Assembly (NCBI RefSeq): GCF_011045015.1
Contig: NZ_JAAKZY010000061.1
Coordinates: 1 to 50,342, forward strand
DNA length: 50,342 bases
Source of the DNA: Streptomyces scabichelini
GTDB taxonomy: Bacteria > Actinomycetota > Actinomycetes > Streptomycetales > Streptomycetaceae
Direction: 5' to 3'
The notes beneath the pieces are model-generated. The model searched no databases. It saw nothing but the letters and a program-made list of their open reading frames with translations, and had not been told where the DNA came from. The position numbers and the translations under genes are program-made. This document shows, in pieces, positions 33,655-41,801 of the stretch (position 1 is its first letter; the number at the start of each line of letters is the position of its first letter).

Positions 33655-34527
33655 GTGAAGCTGATCACCTTCGACGACGGGCGGGTCGGCAGGCTGGAAC
33701 TCGAGGAACGGCTCGTGCTGCCACTCGAAGTCCACAGCACCCGGGGGTACTTCGAACGCGACGGCAAGGTCCTGGAGACCGGTGAGCGGCTGCGGCTGGA
33801 CGACGTGACGCTGCGCGCGCCGATCGAGCCGAAGAAGTTCTTCCATACGTCCGGCAACTTCCGTGAGCACGAGACCGAGTCGAAGAACGTCGACTGGTCG
33901 CACCCCATGCACAAGGGCATCGTCTTCTTCCAGAACGTCGACGCGATCGTCGGCCCGGAGGAGCCGGTCATCTACCCGGAGCACCTGACCAGCGAGCTGG
34001 ACTACGAGTTGGAGATCGCCGTCGTCATCGGCAAGCCGGGCAAGTTCTTCGGCGTCGACGACGCGCCCGACCACATCGCCGGCTATGTCGTCTTCAACGA
34101 CATCACCGCCCGCGACATCCAGCGCCGCGAGATGAAGTCCGGCGTCTTCTCCTTCTGCAAGGCCATCGACACCTTCTGCCCCGTCGGCCCCTACATCGTC
34201 ACCGCCGACGAGATCCCCGATCCGCAGAACCTCGACATGGAACTGCGCGTCAACGGCCAGGTCCGGCAGAAGTCCAACACCAACCGCATGTCGGTCTCCA
34301 TCCCGCACCTGGTCGCCTACCACTCCCCGCAGGGCTACAGCGCCGGCGACCTCATCACCACCGGAACCGTCCAGGGCGTGGCCGGCTTCAGCGGCGACCC
34401 GGACATGTACCTCAAGCCCGGCGACGTCGTCGAGGCCGAGGTCGAGCGCCTCGGCGTCCTGCGCACCCCCATCGTCAGCTGGCAGGAGGGGCACGGGACC
34501 CCCGTACCCGAGAAGGTGGACTGGTGA
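33655..34527 (+). CDS. Fumarylacetoacetate hydrolase family protein 1
   Basis: FAH-fold hydrolase/isomerase, 290 aa. Metal-binding acidic residues are visible as the Glu-x-Glu in LDYELEIAVVIGKPG (about 118-132) and the Asp in GYVVFNDITARDIQ. Further typical stretches are GDLITTGTVQGVAG and YLKPGDVVEAEVERLG at the C-terminus. GTG at 33655 follows a weak GAAAG site. Family members hydrolyse C-C bonds of acylpyruvates or isomerise and decarboxylate ring-cleavage products. Its stop overlaps the next FAH gene as GTGA, implying a coordinated pair, possibly a heteromer or consecutive steps. Confidence 0.87.
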   Translation: MKLITFDDGRVGRLELEERLVLPLEVHSTRGYFERDGKVLETGERLRLDDVTLRAPIEPKKFFHTSGNFREHETESKNVDWSHPMHKGIVFFQNVDAIVGPEEPVIYPEHLTSELDYELEIAVVIGKPGKFFGVDDAPDHIAGYVVFNDITARDIQRREMKSGVFSFCKAIDTFCPVGPYIVTADEIPDPQNLDMELRVNGQVRQKSNTNRMSVSIPHLVAYHSPQGYSAGDLITTGTVQGVAGFSGDPDMYLKPGDVVEAEVERLGVLRTPIVSWQEGHGTPVPEKVDW

Positions 34528-35366
34528 GGCTCGGCGTCCTCGACGGCCACACCGTCGTGGTCAGCGGCGCCCGGGCCGCCAACGTCCGCTGGGCCTCACG
34601 GGGCAGACTGCCCACCGACCCGATGGCACTGCTGGAGGACTGGCCACGCATACGCGACTGGGCGGCCGGGCTGCCCGAGGATGCGTACGACATCCCGGTC
34701 GACCCCACCGCGCTCGGCGCGCCGGTGCCCCGCCCCCGCCAGGTGTTCGCCGTGGCCCTCAACTACCCGCCGCATGCCGCGGAAGCGGGCTTCACTCCCC
34801 CCGAGGAACCGCTCGTCTTCACCAAGTTCCCGGCCTGCGTCACCGGACCGCACACCAGCGTCGCCCTCCCCCAGGGCAAGGTCGACTGGGAGGTCGAACT
34901 CGTCGCGGTGATCGGGCGCGAGACGTACCGGGTGAGCGAGGACCGCGCCTGGAAGGCGGTGGCCGCCCTGGCCGTGGGTCAGGACCTCTCCGAACGCATC
35001 ACCCAACTCCAGGGAAAACCAGCCCAGTTCAGCCTGGGCAAGTCCTTCCCCGGCTTCGGCCCCATCGGTCCTGTCCTGGTCACCCCCGACGAACTCGACG
35101 TCCCCGACGACCTGGAGATCACCGGAGTGCTGAACGGCGAGATCGTCCAGCAGGACCGCACCAAGTCCATGATCTTCCCGGTGCCGGAGCTCATCGCCCG
35201 GCTCTCGGCCGTGCTGCCGCTCTTCCCCGGTGACCTGGTCTTCACCGGCACCCCGGCGGGCGTCGGCAACCGCATGAACCCGCCGCGCTACCTCACCGAT
35301 GGCGACGAACTCGTCAGCCGCATCGAGGGCATCGGCGAAATCCGCCAGCACTTCACCGGCCCTTGA
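34524..35366 (+). CDS. Fumarylacetoacetate hydrolase family protein 2
   Basis: FAH-fold protein, 280 aa, only distantly like its neighbour. Metal ligands are in VDWEVELVAVIGRE (Glu-x-Glu, about 114-127) and the Asp in LAVGQDLSERITQLQ; the C-terminal LVFTGTPAGVGNRMNPPRYL resembles the 2-hydroxyhepta-2,4-diene-1,7-dioate isomerase and acylpyruvase groups. GTG overlaps the upstream stop. Two FAH proteins in series are seen in meta-cleavage type pathways, but no extradiol dioxygenase is present here. The substrate therefore stays open. Confidence 0.86.
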   Translation: MRLGVLDGHTVVVSGARAANVRWASRGRLPTDPMALLEDWPRIRDWAAGLPEDAYDIPVDPTALGAPVPRPRQVFAVALNYPPHAAEAGFTPPEEPLVFTKFPACVTGPHTSVALPQGKVDWEVELVAVIGRETYRVSEDRAWKAVAALAVGQDLSERITQLQGKPAQFSLGKSFPGFGPIGPVLVTPDELDVPDDLEITGVLNGEIVQQDRTKSMIFPVPELIARLSAVLPLFPGDLVFTGTPAGVGNRMNPPRYLTDGDELVSRIEGIGEIRQHFTGP

Positions 35367-35467
35367 CCCGCCCAGCCGCCTGAGGCTGAGGGCCGCGACA
35401 GCCCGCCACCTGTCTCCGTCACCCCTGCCCCGGAACCCGCGTCCGACCATCGCAGACAAGGACCCGC

Positions 35468-36268
35468 ATGTCCGACCACACCCCGCCCCCCGTGCCCATT
35501 CCCCGCCGCTTCGAAGGCCGAACCGTCCTGGTCACCGGTGCCGGCACCGGCTACGGCGCCGAGATCGCCGTCCGCGCCGCCCAGGAGGGCGCCCGCGTCG
35601 CCGTCCACTACCGCAGCTCGGCCGCCGGAGCCGAGAAGACCGTCGCCCGTATCAAGGAAGTGGGCGGCGAGGCGTTCACCGTGCAGGCCGACATCGCCGT
35701 CCACGCCGACGTCATCCGTATGGCCGAGGAGGTCTTCAGCCAGTTCGGCGGCCTCGACGTGCTGGTCAACAACGTCGGTGACGTGGCGGGCGACCAGATG
35801 TCCTGGCGGAACCTGACCGAGGAGTCCATCGACCACGTACTCGCCGTGGACATCAAGGGAACCATGCTCTGCACGCACGAGTTCGGCTCCCGGATGCTGG
35901 ACCAGGGCCACGGCGCGATCGTCAACATCGGCTCCACGGTCATCGTGCGCGGCAGCGCGCGAGCCCCGCAGTACGCCGCCGCGAAGTACGGCATCCTCGG
36001 CATCACCAAGTCCTACGCCCAGGCCTTCGCCCCCTTCGTACGGGTCAACACCTTCGCACCCGGCTTCATCGAGACCGAGACACTCCTGGGCCGGGCGGAC
36101 TGGAAGTCCGGCCGCCGCGAGGACATGATCGCCAAGACCCCGATGGGCCGCATCCCCGGCCCGGCCGAACTCGCGGGCACCGCCCTCTTCCTCGCCACCG
36201 ACGACGCCGCCCACATGACCGGCGTCTACCTCAACGCCGACGGCGGCTTCAACATGATCGGCGCCTGA
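35468..36268 (+). CDS. Short-chain dehydrogenase/reductase
   Basis: SDR of 266 aa. Nucleotide motif TGAGTGYGAEIAVRAA at about 24-39, NNVGDVAG replacing the usual NNAG, catalytic Ser in NIGSTVIVRGSA and YAAAKYG for Tyr/Lys. The C-terminus MTGVYLNADGGFNMIG is typical. An HYRSSA segment after the second strand suggests NADP(H) preference. It is the last gene of the SDR-CMD-FAH-FAH-SDR set, 101 bp after the second FAH gene. The reaction is unknown. Confidence 0.86.
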   Translation: MSDHTPPPVPIPRRFEGRTVLVTGAGTGYGAEIAVRAAQEGARVAVHYRSSAAGAEKTVARIKEVGGEAFTVQADIAVHADVIRMAEEVFSQFGGLDVLVNNVGDVAGDQMSWRNLTEESIDHVLAVDIKGTMLCTHEFGSRMLDQGHGAIVNIGSTVIVRGSARAPQYAAAKYGILGITKSYAQAFAPFVRVNTFAPGFIETETLLGRADWKSGRREDMIAKTPMGRIPGPAELAGTALFLATDDAAHMTGVYLNADGGFNMIGA

Positions 36269-36794
36269 GAAGAGCGCCGGACCCGGAAGCATGCCCGGCC
36301 TGACGCGGCGCATGGCCTCCCCACGACTCAGTGGGAGACGAATGCCCAGGCGACAAGAGCATCACCGCGCAGGCGTGCCACGTCCAGGCTCCGCACTCGG
36401 AAACGGCCCTCGCCCAGGACCCAGCGGACACGCCGCTTCACTGCGGGGCCAGGCCGGCGGCCGCATGCGGTGGCCGACATCCCCGACGGCGCGTCGCCCG
36501 GAGCGGATTGCCCTGGCGGTACGCGTCTGCGGGCACTCCCCCAGCTACCGCTTGGGGTACCCCCACTCGGCCGGAGGCCGGGGCAGGCTCGGTCGCCGTG
36601 GCCTCGCCCCCCGCAGGTCTTCTCGGAACACAGCGACCTGGCCAACCAGCCTGCCCCTCACCGGCGAACGCTGCGTCCACCGGATCATCACCGACCTCGG
36701 CGTCCTCGACGTCACCCCTGCGAACGGGCGGCCTCAATGAAGCTTCAAAGACGAACTGATGCGGTTCACCGCGATGAATGATGGGGAGTCAAGG
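36269..36794. other. Intergenic region with hairpin repeat and gene remnant
   Basis: 526 bp without an intact gene. It contains the CoA-transferase remnant (36617-36740) and, at about 36538-36564, a stem CCCCCAGC/GCTTGGGG followed by the perfect palindrome GGGGTACCCC at 36554-36563. The hairpin resembles the small C-rich repeats common between Streptomyces genes. TGAAGCTTCA at 36738-36747 is another perfect palindrome, 48 bp before the P450 start. Confidence 0.45.
36617..36740 (+). pseudogene. 3-oxoacid CoA-transferase beta-subunit C-terminal remnant
   Basis: The frame ending at 36740 reads SLPLTGERCVHRIITDLGVL then DVTP and soon stops. This is the conserved C-terminal block of the PcaJ/ScoB subunit (family pattern C-T/S-LPLTG...RIITDLAVLDVT). 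The preceding bases in another frame read VFSEHSDLANQ, reminiscent of the upstream MEH segment, which suggests a frameshift as well as truncation. Everything before about 36617 and after the motif is lost. An intact enzyme would use 3-oxoadipate, the end product of maleylacetate reductase. Confidence 0.6.
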
Positions 36795-37988
36795 ATGACT
36801 ACGGCCGCTGTTCCGGTATCCGATGTGGACATCTTCACCGACGATGTCCTGACCGATCCCTACGCCGCCTATGCGGTGTTGCGGGAGACGGGCGCCGCTG
36901 TGTACCTGGAGCGCTACGACTGCTGGGCCCTGCCCCGGTACGAGCACGTACGGGCGGCGCTGCGCGACCACGAACGGTTCTCCTCCGTGGACAGCGTGGG
37001 CTATGAGCCGTCGCTGAACGAACGCCGCCGAGGTGGTGTGCTGGCGACGGACCCGCCGGAGCACGAGGTGTTGCGCGCGGTGCTGTCGGAGAGCCTGGCC
37101 CCGCGTGCGTTGGCGGGCCTGCGAGACGGCATGGCCCGGCGTGCGGCTGAGCTGGTCGAGTCAGTGGTGGCCCGCGGTTCATTCGACGTCGTGGGTGATC
37201 TGGCGCGGGTGTTCCCGCTGACAGTGGTGGCGGATCTGATCGGGATGCCCCTGCGCGCGCGGGACGAGGTGCTCGTATTCGCCGACGCGTTCTTCAACAC
37301 CTTCGGCCCCCTCAACGAGCGGACGACGGCGTCGGTGCAGGTCTCCGACCGGCTGCTCGATGAGCTCATCTCGATGATGAACCGCGAGAACCTTGCGCCA
37401 GGTGGCTGGGGCGAGGCGCTGTATCAGGCGGCCGACCGGGGCGTGATCGAGGAGCACCAGGTGGGACGGCTGTTGCGCGCCTACCTGGTGGCGAGCATGG
37501 ACACGACGATCAATGCGATCAGCAGTGCGCTGTGGTTGTTCGCCGAGCACCCGACCGCATGGACGGCCCTGCGCACCGACCGGACGTTGCTCCGTTCCGC
37601 TTTCGAGGAGGTCGTGCGTTTCGAGTCACCGGTGCAGGTGTTCTTCCGCCGCACGACTCAAGCGGTTGAGATCGACGGCGTCACCATCCCGCCGCAGGCT
37701 CAAGTGGCGATGTTGTTCGGTTCGGCCAACCGGGATCCGCGCAAGTGGCCGGAGCCGGACAAGTTCGACGTGGGCCGGGCGCCGATGGACCACGTCGGGT
37801 TCGGCTCCGGCGTGCACGCCTGTGCCGGCCAGGGACTTGCACGGGTGGAGGGCAACGCGATCCTGTCGGCGCTGCTGGATCATGTAGCGGAGATCCACCT
37901 GGCCGGCCCGCCACGACGGCACCTCAACAACGTCATCCGAGGTCTGGAAAGTCTCCCGGTCACCGTGACGACGGGAACACTCAGGTAG
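36795..37988 (+). CDS. Cytochrome P450 (CYP199-like)
   Basis: Soluble bacterial P450, 397 aa. Haem motif FGSGVHACAG with the thiolate Cys343, I-helix SMDTT at 234-238 (Ala/Gly of AGxDT replaced by Ser-Met), ExxR at Glu272-Arg275. The C-terminus NNVIRGLESLPVTV and the FESPVQVFFR segment match the CYP199A group, as recalled, which O-demethylates 4-methoxybenzoates. ATG 36795 was chosen after GGGGAGTCAAGG; ATG 36774 is possible. No redox partner is adjacent; a P450-type ferredoxin and reductase lie at 41607-42940. The substrate is inferred as an aromatic acid. Confidence 0.88.
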   Translation: MTTAAVPVSDVDIFTDDVLTDPYAAYAVLRETGAAVYLERYDCWALPRYEHVRAALRDHERFSSVDSVGYEPSLNERRRGGVLATDPPEHEVLRAVLSESLAPRALAGLRDGMARRAAELVESVVARGSFDVVGDLARVFPLTVVADLIGMPLRARDEVLVFADAFFNTFGPLNERTTASVQVSDRLLDELISMMNRENLAPGGWGEALYQAADRGVIEEHQVGRLLRAYLVASMDTTINAISSALWLFAEHPTAWTALRTDRTLLRSAFEEVVRFESPVQVFFRRTTQAVEIDGVTIPPQAQVAMLFGSANRDPRKWPEPDKFDVGRAPMDHVGFGSGVHACAGQGLARVEGNAILSALLDHVAEIHLAGPPRRHLNNVIRGLESLPVTVTTGTLR

Positions 37989-37995
37989 AGGACAT

Positions 37996-38025
37996 CGTGG
38001 CCGGCCACGCACTGTGCCGGCCACG
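37996..38025. terminator. Hairpin after P450 gene
   Basis: Perfect 10-bp arms, CGTGGCCGGC and GCCGGCCACG, around a 10-nt loop, starting 8 bp after the P450 stop. A GC-rich stem without a long U-run, as is usual in Streptomyces terminators. Confidence 0.65.
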
Positions 38026-38065
38026 AGTTGTGCGGGGCGATCACCCGGCCGTGTTCCGGCTGGAC

Positions 38066-38106
38066 GATGTGCATCGGGGGCCGCGTTGGGGCCCCCGATG
38101 CACATC
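38066..38106. terminator. Strong bidirectional hairpin between convergent genes
   Basis: Perfect 16-bp arms, GATGTGCATCGGGGGC and its complement, separated by 9 nt. It lies between the P450 (plus) and the hydrolase (minus), both ending here, so termination in both directions is likely. No gene is present in 37989-38284. Confidence 0.7.
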
Positions 38107-38284
38107 ACCGCGTGGGTCACGACGGCTTCCGCGTATTCGGTGTCGGTGAGCGGGCTGTGGTCGAGGAAGCGCCCGCTGCGTCGACGCCCCCTTACGCGAA
38201 TCCGCGGAAGGGGGCTCGGTCATCGGCGATCGTGGATGTCCTGCTCGAAGACGCATTGCCGACGAGACGCGGGAACGAGTCCGC

Positions 38285-39037
38285 TCAGACGAGGGTGGTG
38301 GCCCGGATGAACGCGAGGGCCTGGGGCCAGGACAGGTCGGTGGCCGCCTTGTTGATCGGGTTGCCGTGCTGTGCGCGGGCGGTGAAGCCGTGCCCGGCTC
38401 CGGGGTAGACATGCGCGATGCTCGGCCCGGTGGTCCGCGAGTTCAGAGCGGCCTGCAGCCGACGAAAGCTCTCCACCGACACGACCTCGTCCGCACCTGG
38501 ATAAAGGATCATGGTAGGCGCGGCGATCCGGGCGGTGAACTCCGTGGCATCCAGGGTGTGGTTCGGTGCCGGGGTGTCTCGCACGGTGGGGTGATAGGCG
38601 ACCACATTCGCCATCCGGCTGTCCCGTCCACCGAGCAGCAGCGCGAACCGGCCGCCTATGCACCAGCCGATCACACCGACCCGTCGGCAACCCAGCTCGC
38701 CAAACATGTGGTCGAGCAGCTGGCCCATTTCGGTCAGGCTGGACTCGTCATCCAGCTCCGACGCCCACTGAAACTGGGTCTCCATCTGTGACGGGTCATC
38801 GCTGCCGGGCCGACCGCGCCAGATGTCCCAGGACAGCGCGGTGACTCCAGCGGCGGCCAGGCCGTCGGCGAACTCGCGCAACTGCGGCGAGATCCCGGTG
38901 ATCGACGGCAACAGCAACATTCCGCCTGTGGAGGCCTCCCGCGGGCGGGACAGATACGCGTTCAGCCCGGCCACAGTGACGTTTTCACCAGCACGCGGGA
39001 CATCGGCGGTGGCGGGGGAACTGATCTCGTTGGCCAT
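38285..39037 (-). CDS. Dienelactone hydrolase family protein
   Basis: Alpha/beta hydrolase of the dienelactone hydrolase family, 250 aa. The catalytic triad is visible: nucleophile Cys in GVIGWCIGGRFALL, Asp in YPGADEVVS and His in YPGAGHGF. The Cys nucleophile distinguishes it from serine esterases. ATG 39037 (MANEISSPATADV) was preferred; the open frame upstream is low complexity. Classical members open dienelactones to maleylacetate, the same intermediate formed by hydroxyquinol dioxygenase, so a second route into 3-oxoadipate is possible. It may also act on other lactones or esters. Confidence 0.87.
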   Translation of the reverse strand: MANEISSPATADVPRAGENVTVAGLNAYLSRPREASTGGMLLLPSITGISPQLREFADGLAAAGVTALSWDIWRGRPGSDDPSQMETQFQWASELDDESSLTEMGQLLDHMFGELGCRRVGVIGWCIGGRFALLLGGRDSRMANVVAYHPTVRDTPAPNHTLDATEFTARIAAPTMILYPGADEVVSVESFRRLQAALNSRTTGPSIAHVYPGAGHGFTARAQHGNPINKAATDLSWPQALAFIRATTLV

Positions 39038-39286
39038 ACTCTCACTACTTCCTACCGAGCTTGATGAACAGTTGTCAGTCAGCGTGGGTCGCACTCGGAG
39101 CCCGAGGCGGCCGTTCTGTCTGCGGCGCAGCGACCTGGTCTCCGCAGACGGCCGCGCGTCCACGAGAGCGCCAGGTCCGGGCAGTGGCGCGGCGGGCGCA
39201 GTCGCTACGCGGGCGGCACTGTGGGAGAGGCACACGGTCCGGCTCGGCCGGCGCCACCCGCACGCCTGGCGCGCTCGCCCCAGTGG

Positions 39287-40516
39287 TCAGGGGAAGCGGA
39301 TCGACACGTGCTCCGGGCGTAGTTCGGTGACACTGTTGACCCCGAGCAGTGCCATGGTCTGGACGACCTCACGCGACAGGATCTCCACGGCACGAGCGAC
39401 CCCACGCTGACCGCCTGCCATCAAGCCGTAGAGGAAGGCACGACCCACCAACGCGGCGTTGGCACCCAACGCCAGGGCGGCCACGATGTCAGCACCGGTC
39501 GTCATACCGGTGTCGACCAGAATTTCCGCCCGCCCGTCCAGTCTCTCGCGCACGGCCGGGACCAACTCGACGGGTACGGGGGCCCGGTCCAACTGCCGCC
39601 CGCCGTGGCTGGAGAGCACGATGCCGTCCGCGCCGGCATCAACCACTCGCTGGGCATCCGGCACCGACTGGATGCCCTTGACCACAAGGCTGCCCTGCCA
39701 GTAGCCGCGGAGCCATTCGAGGTCGGCCATCGTGATCGCGGGATCGAAGACGCGGTCTATCTGGTCGGCGATCGTGCCCTCGGAGGTCGCCAGGTTGGCG
39801 AAGGTGAGTGGCTCGGTGGTCAGCAGGTCGAACCAGTAGCGGGGGTGAAGGGCTCCGTTGACGAAGGTGCGCAACGTGAGCTGCTGCGGCACCGTGAGCC
39901 CGTTGTGCACGTCGCGCAGCCGAGTCCCGGCGACCGGGGTGTCCACGGTGAGGATCAACGTGTCGTACCCGGCCGCGGCCGCACGGTCGACCAGTTCCTT
40001 GGCCGAGCTCCGATCACGCCACAGAAACAGCTGGAACCACTTGCGCGCCTGAGGACCGGCCGTCGCTGTGTCCTCGATCGTGGTACTGCCCATCGTGGAG
40101 AGGGCGTAGGGAATCCCGGCCTGCTCGGCGACGGCGACGGCGGCGCGTTCGCCTCCGGTGTGCACCATGCGCGTAAGGCCGGTGGGAGCGAACGCGAAAG
40201 GCTGGGCGGACGGTTTACCGAGGATCACCGTTTCCGTACTCACATGGGAGACGTCGCGGAGTGCCGACGGATGGAACTCGAGGCGCCGGAAGGTCTCACG
40301 AGCTCGACGCAGCGCGAGCTCTCCCACCCCGGCTCCTCCGTCGGCGAAATCGAAGACCGCCCTGGGCGCCCGCCGTCGTGCGAGAGCGCGAAGGTCGGCG
40401 ATGGAAGCCGCTCGCGCCAATCGTCGCTCCGTGCCGTTGAGTTGGATCGGAGCGGGGCGCAACAGCTCACGAAGCTCAGCTGGGCGCAGCAGCCGACGGT
40501 GCACCTTGGCGGTCAA
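39287..40516 (-). CDS. FMN-dependent alpha-hydroxy-acid oxidase/dehydrogenase
   Basis: TIM-barrel flavoenzyme of the lactate/mandelate/glycolate oxidase family, 409 aa. Evidence includes the N-terminal RAVFDFADGGAGVGELALRR, FAFAPTGLTRMVH, ALSTMGSTTIED, KWFQLFLWRDR, the LVVKGIQSVPDAQ strand with its FMN lysine, and the catalytic His/Arg in SSHGGRQLDRAP. It would oxidise an L-2-hydroxy acid to the 2-oxo acid. The start is TTG at 40516 with AAGGGAT upstream; GTG at 40504 is an alternative. An arylglycolate such as a mandelate is a possible substrate in this aromatic context, but this is inference. Confidence 0.86.
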   Translation of the reverse strand: MTAKVHRRLLRPAELRELLRPAPIQLNGTERRLARAASIADLRALARRRAPRAVFDFADGGAGVGELALRRARETFRRLEFHPSALRDVSHVSTETVILGKPSAQPFAFAPTGLTRMVHTGGERAAVAVAEQAGIPYALSTMGSTTIEDTATAGPQARKWFQLFLWRDRSSAKELVDRAAAAGYDTLILTVDTPVAGTRLRDVHNGLTVPQQLTLRTFVNGALHPRYWFDLLTTEPLTFANLATSEGTIADQIDRVFDPAITMADLEWLRGYWQGSLVVKGIQSVPDAQRVVDAGADGIVLSSHGGRQLDRAPVPVELVPAVRERLDGRAEILVDTGMTTGADIVAALALGANAALVGRAFLYGLMAGGQRGVARAVEILSREVVQTMALLGVNSVTELRPEHVSIRFP

Positions 40517-40618
40517 TGCGATTCATCCCTTCTGTCGCCATGTCCTGGGCGCATCAAGTGCCGCGCCCTGGCCACGAGGACGTCCTCGATCACCCTCTTG
40601 TCCGCCTACGCTCATCCC

Positions 40619-41041
40619 TCAAGTCAGCAGGTCGGCAATGCTCTTCAGCGCCTCGCCCGCGATGCGGGCGTCCACACCTCCATGAGCCCCGCCCACCCCG
40701 ATGCCGCCGATGACCTCGCCGTCGTCCGCGACGATCGGGAATCCCCCTGGCACCGGGTGCAGCTGAGGGTCGACCAGATGTACCGGATTGGCTTTCATGA
40801 CCGGGCTCGCGGCCGCCTCTGCGAAGTCGGCGGTCGTCATGCCCATGACCGCAGCTGTGTAGGCCTTCAGACGCGACGTCGAGACCGCGATCGGCCCGGC
40901 GCCGTCGTCAGCGAGCACGACCTTCGTGATACCGCTGCGGTTGACCACAGTGACGCTGATTCGCTCTCCCTCGGCACGCGCCGCGTCAAGGGCCGCCTCG
41001 GTGGCTCGGCGGGCGATCTCGTAGCTCAGCGGTTCCCTCAT
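40619..41041 (-). CDS. GlcG/HbpS-like haem-binding family protein (paralog)
   Basis: Protein of 140 aa, a paralog of the gene at 11189-11611: same length, same start MREPLSYEIA, then VVNRSGITKVVLADDGAG, SRLKAYTAAVMG and GGFPIVADDGEVIGGIGVGG. AAGGGAACG precedes the ATG. It is 102 bp upstream of the FMN oxidase on the same strand, so probably co-transcribed with it, a combination also known from glycolate oxidase loci, where GlcG accompanies the enzyme. Biochemical function is undefined. Confidence 0.82.
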   Translation of the reverse strand: MREPLSYEIARRATEAALDAARAEGERISVTVVNRSGITKVVLADDGAGPIAVSTSRLKAYTAAVMGMTTADFAEAAASPVMKANPVHLVDPQLHPVPGGFPIVADDGEVIGGIGVGGAHGGVDARIAGEALKSIADLLT

Positions 41042-41606
41042 ATCGTTCCCTTTCCATGCGTGTTACCGGATTCACAACCGGTTCTGCCAGCTGAAGAGTG
41101 GTCAGGCCGCACGCCACTGGGCACCGGCGGTGACGGTGGCGGCGTTGTCGTTGGGCGGCCCGAGGTGGGCGGGACATCGATGCGCCGCCCGGCCGGCCTC
41201 TATCGGCGACGCTGTTTCAGCTCAGGGCGACGTTCCTCAGTCGTCACGCTCTCTCAGAGGACGACGCACCGAGGACTCGGCGCCATCAGACGGGGCATCA
41301 TCGACCGCCCCGCCTCCGCGACGCGATCAACGTAGCACCGCGACTCGCCTCACTGAACAGGTCTGACAAACTTTTGTCGAAGGTATTAATCAAAGCGACA
41401 TCTGGGTGCTACGTTGCGGTTTCAGCAGAGGTCGGGCAGCCGTCGAGGCCGGAGAATCCACGATGCCGCCCGATGAAAGGCAACGTCATGAAGGCTTCCC
41501 TGAGTGAGGGACGTCGCCCTCATCCCCGGTCTGATCGAACGGTTCTTTCCCTCGAAGCCTGACCGGAGTGCCCTCGCATGCCTGACATTCATGGAAGGAC
41601 AGGGAG
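41042..41606. promoter_or_regulatory. Divergent promoter region before the ferredoxin operon
   Basis: 565 bp without a convincing gene. An AT-rich patch at 41363-41400 contains the palindrome GACAAA-CT-TTTGTC (41365-41378), a candidate operator. The 17-bp and 19-bp motifs of the other two regulons were not seen here. The rest shows nothing recognisable. Confidence 0.45.
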
Positions 41607-41801
41607 ATGACCCGGATCGTGGTCGACTTCGAGCGCTGCGAGGGCCACGGGCTGTGCGAACAGGCCGCGCCCGAGGTGTTCCGCCTCGACGACGAGGGCG
41701 AGTTGCACCTGACGCGTGACGAGGTGGACGCGGAGTACGAGAGCGTCGTCGCGGCCGCGGTTCGGGTGTGTCCCGTCGCGGCGCTGAAGGTGCGGCCGTG
41801 A
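41607..41801 (+). CDS. 3Fe-4S-type ferredoxin (P450 partner class)
   Basis: Small acidic ferredoxin, 64 aa. Cluster ligands are Cys11, Cys17 and Cys55, with His14 in CEGHGLC, the C-x2-H-x2-C variant seen in HaPux-like P450 ferredoxins; CPVAAL follows the last Cys. It would pass electrons from the reductase encoded next to a cytochrome P450. Its stop overlaps the reductase start (GTGA). The P450 at 36795, which has no partner beside it, and a truncated P450-like start at 42951 are the nearest candidates. Confidence 0.9.
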   Translation: MTRIVVDFERCEGHGLCEQAAPEVFRLDDEGELHLTRDEVDAEYESVVAAAVRVCPVAALKVRP

